Origin: Bacillus sp. B15-48
Lineage (GTDB): Bacteria; Bacillota; Bacilli; Bacillales; Cytobacillaceae
Direction of reading: 5' to 3'
Length of the DNA: 64,000 nt
Assembly (NCBI RefSeq): GCF_016879755.1
Contig: NZ_WOFU01000001.1
Location: forward strand, 124,001 to 188,000
Part shown: in pieces, positions 60,804 to 64,000 of the stretch
Layout: each line of letters opens with the position of its first letter
How positions within the stretch are numbered: position 1 is the stretch's first letter
The notes under the pieces: model-generated
Seen by the model: only the letters and a program-made list of their open reading frames with translations
What the model was told of the DNA's origin: nothing
The model's database searches: none
Translations under genes and position numbers: made by a program

Positions 60804-62576
60804 CTACTGAATAAAATCTTTCAGCTTTTCATAGCCAATCTTTTCTTCGTGAACCCAAGGAATGATTGCACATTTTACTGCTTTTTTGTCCTTTACCTCT
60901 TGAATCCATTCTTGTTCTGCGATTGCTTTCCCTTTTAAAATGGGATCAGTTGTAGTTGTCGCATATAGACTTTGGTTAATGACCCACCATTTTGGTTCGA
61001 TTTCGGCACGTCTTAAATCATCTTGCAATCTTGACGCTTCTAATACTGGTGTCGCTTCCGCAAGCGTGACAATGACAACCGTTGTTTCTTCTGGATTGCG
61101 CAGACGCGGCAGAAGTTTTTTCGCACTTTCAGGCACTTCCCCTGTAGAGCGCTCAATTTCTTTGCTATACGATTCTGACGCATCCAATAATAATAATGTA
61201 TGCCCGGTTGGCGCCGTATCGATGACGACAATTTCATTCTCAGCCTTCGCGACGACTTCAGCAAACGCCTGAAACACAGCGATTTCTTCCGTACATGGCG
61301 ATTCCAAATCTTCTTTTAAATAAGCAAGGCCGGCTTCATCTAAATGCGGACTTGATTTTTCAAGCACAGCGGCTTTATATTTTTCGACTTCTACTTTCGG
61401 ATCAATGCTGCTGATTGACAACCTCTCATTAAGGTGATCATTTTGGAATTGATAGTCTAAATGGGCGGCAGGGTCGGTCGTTGTTAAATGGACTTGATGT
61501 CCTTTCTCCACGAGCCCAACGGCAATCGCAGAAGCCACTGTTGTTTTGCCGACACCACCCTTGCCCATCGTAAAGATTAATTTTGTGCCATTATCTGAAA
61601 AGTCCTCGACAACCGCTTTTAAACCTGGGAGCTGAAGGGAAATCTTTTCCGTATTCATTATCTCACTGGTCGCAACATCACCATCCAGTTTAAATAAATG
61701 CCGCAAATTCTCGATGCCCGTTAGCGAATAAGGAACATATGGTAACGAGTACATCGGTGTTTCCCGGAAATTTTCAGGAATCTGCGTTAAAGACTCACGC
61801 TGACGCTCGTAAAAAGCGGTGGAAATTTTATCGCCTTCTGCATGGCTCTGAAGAAGTCCATTGATGATTAGCATTTGATTCTTAATCCCAATTCCCTTCA
61901 ATTCCTTTGAAGCACGGTCTGCTTCTAATAGCGCCGAAACGTCGGGTCTCGTAACTAAAATCAAGGTTGTTTTCGTTGAATCGGAAAGAGCTGCAACTGC
62001 ATTTGCATAGAGATTCTTTTTATCTGATAAACCAGATAACGGCCCTAAACAAGAAGCACCGTGAGTACTCTCTGCTAAAAAGCCATCCCAAGCGGTCGGC
62101 AGCTGTAATAATCTTAATGTATGCCCGGTTGGCGCCGTATCAAAGATAATATGATCATACTCGCTGACGATTTCTTCATGTGTCAGAAAGTTGGTAAATT
62201 CATCAAACGCCGCAATCTCGACGGTACATGCACCTGATAACTGTTCTTCCATCGTTGCTACAACCGCTTCGGGAAGCTTGTCACGATAAGGGCCAACAAC
62301 GCTTTCGCGATACGCTTTAGCGGAAGCCTCAGGATCAATATTGCTCACATACAAATTCTCAACAGTTGGAACTGCCTTCGGTGTGCTAGTTAACTCAATG
62401 CCAAATACATCTTGGAGATTGGAGGCAGGATCTGTACTAATGAGTAGCACTTTTTCACCCTGATCCGCCAAAGCGACAGCTGTTGCACAAGCGGTTGATG
62501 TTTTCCCGACCCCGCCTTTCCCCGTTAAAAACATAAATTGTGTTTCAATATAATCTGGTTTGAATAATGAGAACAT
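60804..62576 (-). CDS. arsA: Arsenite-stimulated ATPase ArsA
   Basis: The soluble ATPase that energises arsenite export by ArsB. The 590-residue protein is a tandem of two homologous halves, each with GKGGVGKT (residues ~18 and ~330) and DTAPTGHT. The As(III)-binding cysteines of the R773 enzyme have counterparts in SGACTVEIA, GASCLGPL and ESPCTEEIA. ArsD is encoded upstream; no ArsB is in view, so the membrane partner may be outside the window. It lies 183 bases after the phosphatase gene, with a terminator in between. Confidence 0.96.
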   Translation of the reverse strand: MFSLFKPDYIETQFMFLTGKGGVGKTSTACATAVALADQGEKVLLISTDPASNLQDVFGIELTSTPKAVPTVENLYVSNIDPEASAKAYRESVVGPYRDKLPEAVVATMEEQLSGACTVEIAAFDEFTNFLTHEEIVSEYDHIIFDTAPTGHTLRLLQLPTAWDGFLAESTHGASCLGPLSGLSDKKNLYANAVAALSDSTKTTLILVTRPDVSALLEADRASKELKGIGIKNQMLIINGLLQSHAEGDKISTAFYERQRESLTQIPENFRETPMYSLPYVPYSLTGIENLRHLFKLDGDVATSEIMNTEKISLQLPGLKAVVEDFSDNGTKLIFTMGKGGVGKTTVASAIAVGLVEKGHQVHLTTTDPAAHLDYQFQNDHLNERLSISSIDPKVEVEKYKAAVLEKSSPHLDEAGLAYLKEDLESPCTEEIAVFQAFAEVVAKAENEIVVIDTAPTGHTLLLLDASESYSKEIERSTGEVPESAKKLLPRLRNPEETTVVIVTLAEATPVLEASRLQDDLRRAEIEPKWWVINQSLYATTTTDPILKGKAIAEQEWIQEVKDKKAVKCAIIPWVHEEKIGYEKLKDFIQ

Positions 62577-62674
62577 TTATTAGCCTTCTTTCCAATATAT
62601 TGGGCCTTTTTCGACAAAAAGACACGGTTCAATCATCCATTTGCGTTAAAATTTAATGATTCACACATGATTGA

Positions 62675-62707
62675 TTAAAAAAACCGAGGAGCAATGCCCA
62701 TCGGTTA
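62675..62707 (-). terminator. Terminator between the phosphatase gene and arsA
   Basis: On the minus strand, AACCGA / TCGGTT around a 13-base loop is followed by TTTTTAATC. Read-through or a separate arsA promoter would be needed for arsA expression. Confidence 0.7.
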
Positions 62708-62759
62708 TAAAAATGTTCCTTAAAAAATCATAATCTCCCTTTTTTCCTTTATCGTTCAT

Positions 62760-63185
62760 TTATTCGGGAAAAACCCGCATTAAGACTTCCTTCATTTCCG
62801 GTTTCACTTTAATTTTCGGACGAATGTTTTGAGCTTTTGCTTCTGCCTCTTTGATGCTTTTCGCTTCTCCTAACGCAAGCATTGTCCCGATCGCCACAGT
62901 CCCTGTACGATTGCTGCCGCCACCACAATGGAAATAAACTTTCTTCCCTTCTTTATATGCACTCACGACATTGTTAATTGCTTGTTTCACCGATTCTTCC
63001 TGATTCTCCTTATCATCGACAATCGGGCTATGAATTCGCTTCTCATCAGAGTTATTTTCTGATGCTTCAGCACGCAAATCAAAGATTACATCTGGCTGTT
63101 CGTTTTTTATAACTTCTGGAACATCATCAGCTCCTCCTATAAAGATACGGTCTTGGATTAGTTGTTGGTAGTTTTTATCGCTCAT
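62760..63185 (-). CDS. Dual-specificity/tyrosine phosphatase-like protein in the ars unit
   Basis: A 141-residue cysteine phosphatase. The P-loop is HCGGGSNRTGT (H-C-x5-R-T), the catalytic signature of protein tyrosine and dual-specificity phosphatases, and an upstream Asp in VIFDLRAE or PIVDDKE could be the acid. The ATG at 63185 is four bases after TGGAGG. It lies between arsD and arsA, an unusual member of an arsenic operon. It may act on a phosphoprotein, a small phosphoester or an arsenate ester; none is established. Confidence 0.85.
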   Translation of the reverse strand: MSDKNYQQLIQDRIFIGGADDVPEVIKNEQPDVIFDLRAEASENNSDEKRIHSPIVDDKENQEESVKQAINNVVSAYKEGKKVYFHCGGGSNRTGTVAIGTMLALGEAKSIKEAEAKAQNIRPKIKVKPEMKEVLMRVFPE

Positions 63186-63217
63186 CTTTTCCTCCAATTA
63201 AACGGTGTATTTGATTA

Positions 63218-63571
63218 CTAAAATAGATTAATTTTCTGTGAAGCCTTTTGTTCTTTTAAGTCGTCAATACTTACATCAAACCATTCAGCCAACTGCTCAT
63301 TTGATGGGTAGCCACCTTGCATCACAACTTCTCCATTCAAAACTGTAATTGGTAACGACTCTGGTCCCTTTTCTTGGAGAACTTGATTGACCTCCTTGTT
63401 TTCAACAAACCTTGCCGGTTCATTTCCAAGATTATAGCGTGTGATTTCAAGACCTTTTTTCTCTAAACGAAAAACAGCTGCCGCCATTCTTGTCAATTCA
63501 GGATCAACGCTTGGTCCGCATACACCTGTTGGACAACATAAAGCAGGGTCGAAAATTTCTACTTTCTTCAT
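63218..63571 (-). CDS. arsD: Arsenic metallochaperone ArsD
   Basis: ArsD passes arsenite to ArsA. The 117-residue product has the three essential cysteines Cys12, Cys13 and Cys18 in DPALCCPTGVCGPSVDPEL, in the thioredoxin-like fold of the family. The extra C-terminal cysteine pairs of the R773 protein are absent. The ATG at 63571 follows GGAGGGAAACAAG; the frame upstream is not used. It is placed after arsC and before the phosphatase gene and arsA. Confidence 0.95.
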   Translation of the reverse strand: MKKVEIFDPALCCPTGVCGPSVDPELTRMAAAVFRLEKKGLEITRYNLGNEPARFVENKEVNQVLQEKGPESLPITVLNGEVVMQGGYPSNEQLAEWFDVSIDDLKEQKASQKINLF

Positions 63572-63645
63572 CTTGTTTCCCTCCTGAATACGAGTTGATA
63601 TTAGAAGAACCAAGAGCTAACGATCCCTTGGTTCTATCCTATTGT

Positions 63646-64000
63646 TTATTCTCCAGTTTCCGCGAAACGGTTAATTCTCTCAGCAATCTGATCGCGAACA
63701 CGTTGGAATACAGCCCATTTTTCCTCATCTGTTCCTTGGGCCTTTGCCGGGTCATCAAATCCCCAATGGTCTCTTTTCACATGCGGAGGAGTCACCGGAC
63801 ATTTATCCGCTGCATCGCCGCAAAGCGTGACAACAAAATCAGCATTATTTAAGATTTCAGGATCAATGATATCAGACGTTTGAGTGGATATATCAATATC
63901 CACTTCCTTCATCGCTTTAACTGCATTTGGATTTAGACCATGTGCTTCAATTCCCGCACTTTTCACTTCCCATTCATCACCTAAGTAGTGCTTTGCCCAG
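63646..64000 (-). CDS. arsC: Arsenate reductase, thioredoxin-coupled (5' end beyond window)
   Basis: The low-molecular-weight-phosphatase-type arsenate reductase. The window holds the C-terminal ~117 residues, from [16 protein letters not shown] to the end. [16 protein letters not shown] provides the second and third redox cysteines. The N-terminal P-loop with the first cysteine lies beyond 64000. The frame stays open to the window edge, and an internal ATG at 63966 is not the real start. Thioredoxin/TrxB recycling is expected for this class. Confidence 0.95.
   Translation of the reverse strand, partial: WAKHYLGDEWEVKSAGIEAHGLNPNAVKAMKEVDIDISTQTSDIIDPEILNNADFVVTLCGDAADKCPVTPPHVKRDHWGFDDPAKAQGTDEEKWAVFQRVRDQIAERINRFAETGE

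Overview
This is a low-GC Firmicute chromosome segment, almost certainly from a Bacillaceae member close to Bacillus sensu lato. The support is gene content and order matching the B. subtilis blocks cggR-gapA-pgk-tpiA-gpmI-eno, sigL, clpP, crh-whiA-yvcK-yvcJ-yvcI, trxB-yvcD, hisZGDBHAFI, hprK-lgt-yvoD-ppaX-yvoF, yvlBD and uvrBA. CggR, CtsR, MhqR and sigma-W-type sites can be read upstream of the expected genes. I cannot name genus or species.

Layout. 1-0.8 kb: a degenerate ~41-bp repeat array and a dead IS91-type transposase piece. 0.85-8.2 kb: the glycolytic operon (minus strand) with its repressor CggR. 8.3-15.3 kb: a glutaredoxin-like protein, sigma-54, an unrecognised cysteine-containing protein, tRNA-Arg(CCG), clpP on plus, then crh-whiA-yvcK-rapZ-nudix on minus. 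15.6-18.2 kb: trxB and a TPR protein. 18.2-19.0 kb: a 21-bp repeat array and an ORF-less IS200/IS605-like element carrying what looks like a structured RNA. 19.1-25.6 kb: the his operon, in which hisH is interrupted by one in-frame TGA. 26.3-34.6 kb: a BCCT transporter, then yvoF-ppaX-yvoD-lgt-hprK, a SPOR amidase, and yvlD-yvlB behind a sigma-W promoter. 34.8-41.2 kb: uvrA-uvrB and a KinB-like orphan kinase. 41.2-42.0 kb: a repeat-rich spacer between convergent genes. 42.0-51.2 kb: a DmsABC/TorD-type molybdoenzyme operon (anchor gene frameshifted), a PucR-family regulator coupled to a second ferredoxin, and a divergent YoaE-like molybdoenzyme. 51.2-54.8 kb: csbA, a uroporphyrinogen-III synthase-like gene, osmC, cysK and a TVP38-family protein. 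55.1-57.8 kb: a quinone/electrophile resistance group (mhqD-like hydrolase, mhq-type dioxygenase, DoxX) with two MhqR-type operators. 58.5-64 kb: a two-part arsenic region (arsR-permease-thioredoxin; arsC-arsD-phosphatase-arsA-HesB-like), with arsC cut by the window end.

How it fits together. The left and middle parts hold much of the Gram-positive carbon-control circuit: CggR with the genes it controls, Crh and its kinase/phosphorylase HprK, PpaX (which removes the pyrophosphate HprK makes), and YvcK/RapZ. The right third is accessory metabolism: anaerobic or oxidoreductive Mo enzymes, thiol/quinone stress and arsenic.

The most unusual material is non-coding: (i) the IS605-like RNA element at 18.5-18.95 kb; (ii) a ~475-bp direct repeat at 41.20 and 57.86 kb whose hairpin shows a compensatory base-pair change; (iii) a ~110-bp three-hairpin repeat at 26.2 and 41.8 kb, also with a compensatory change; (iv) ~48-bp inverted repeats bounding the 41.18-42.02 kb spacer; and (v) phased short-repeat arrays of 41, 21 and ~51 bp.
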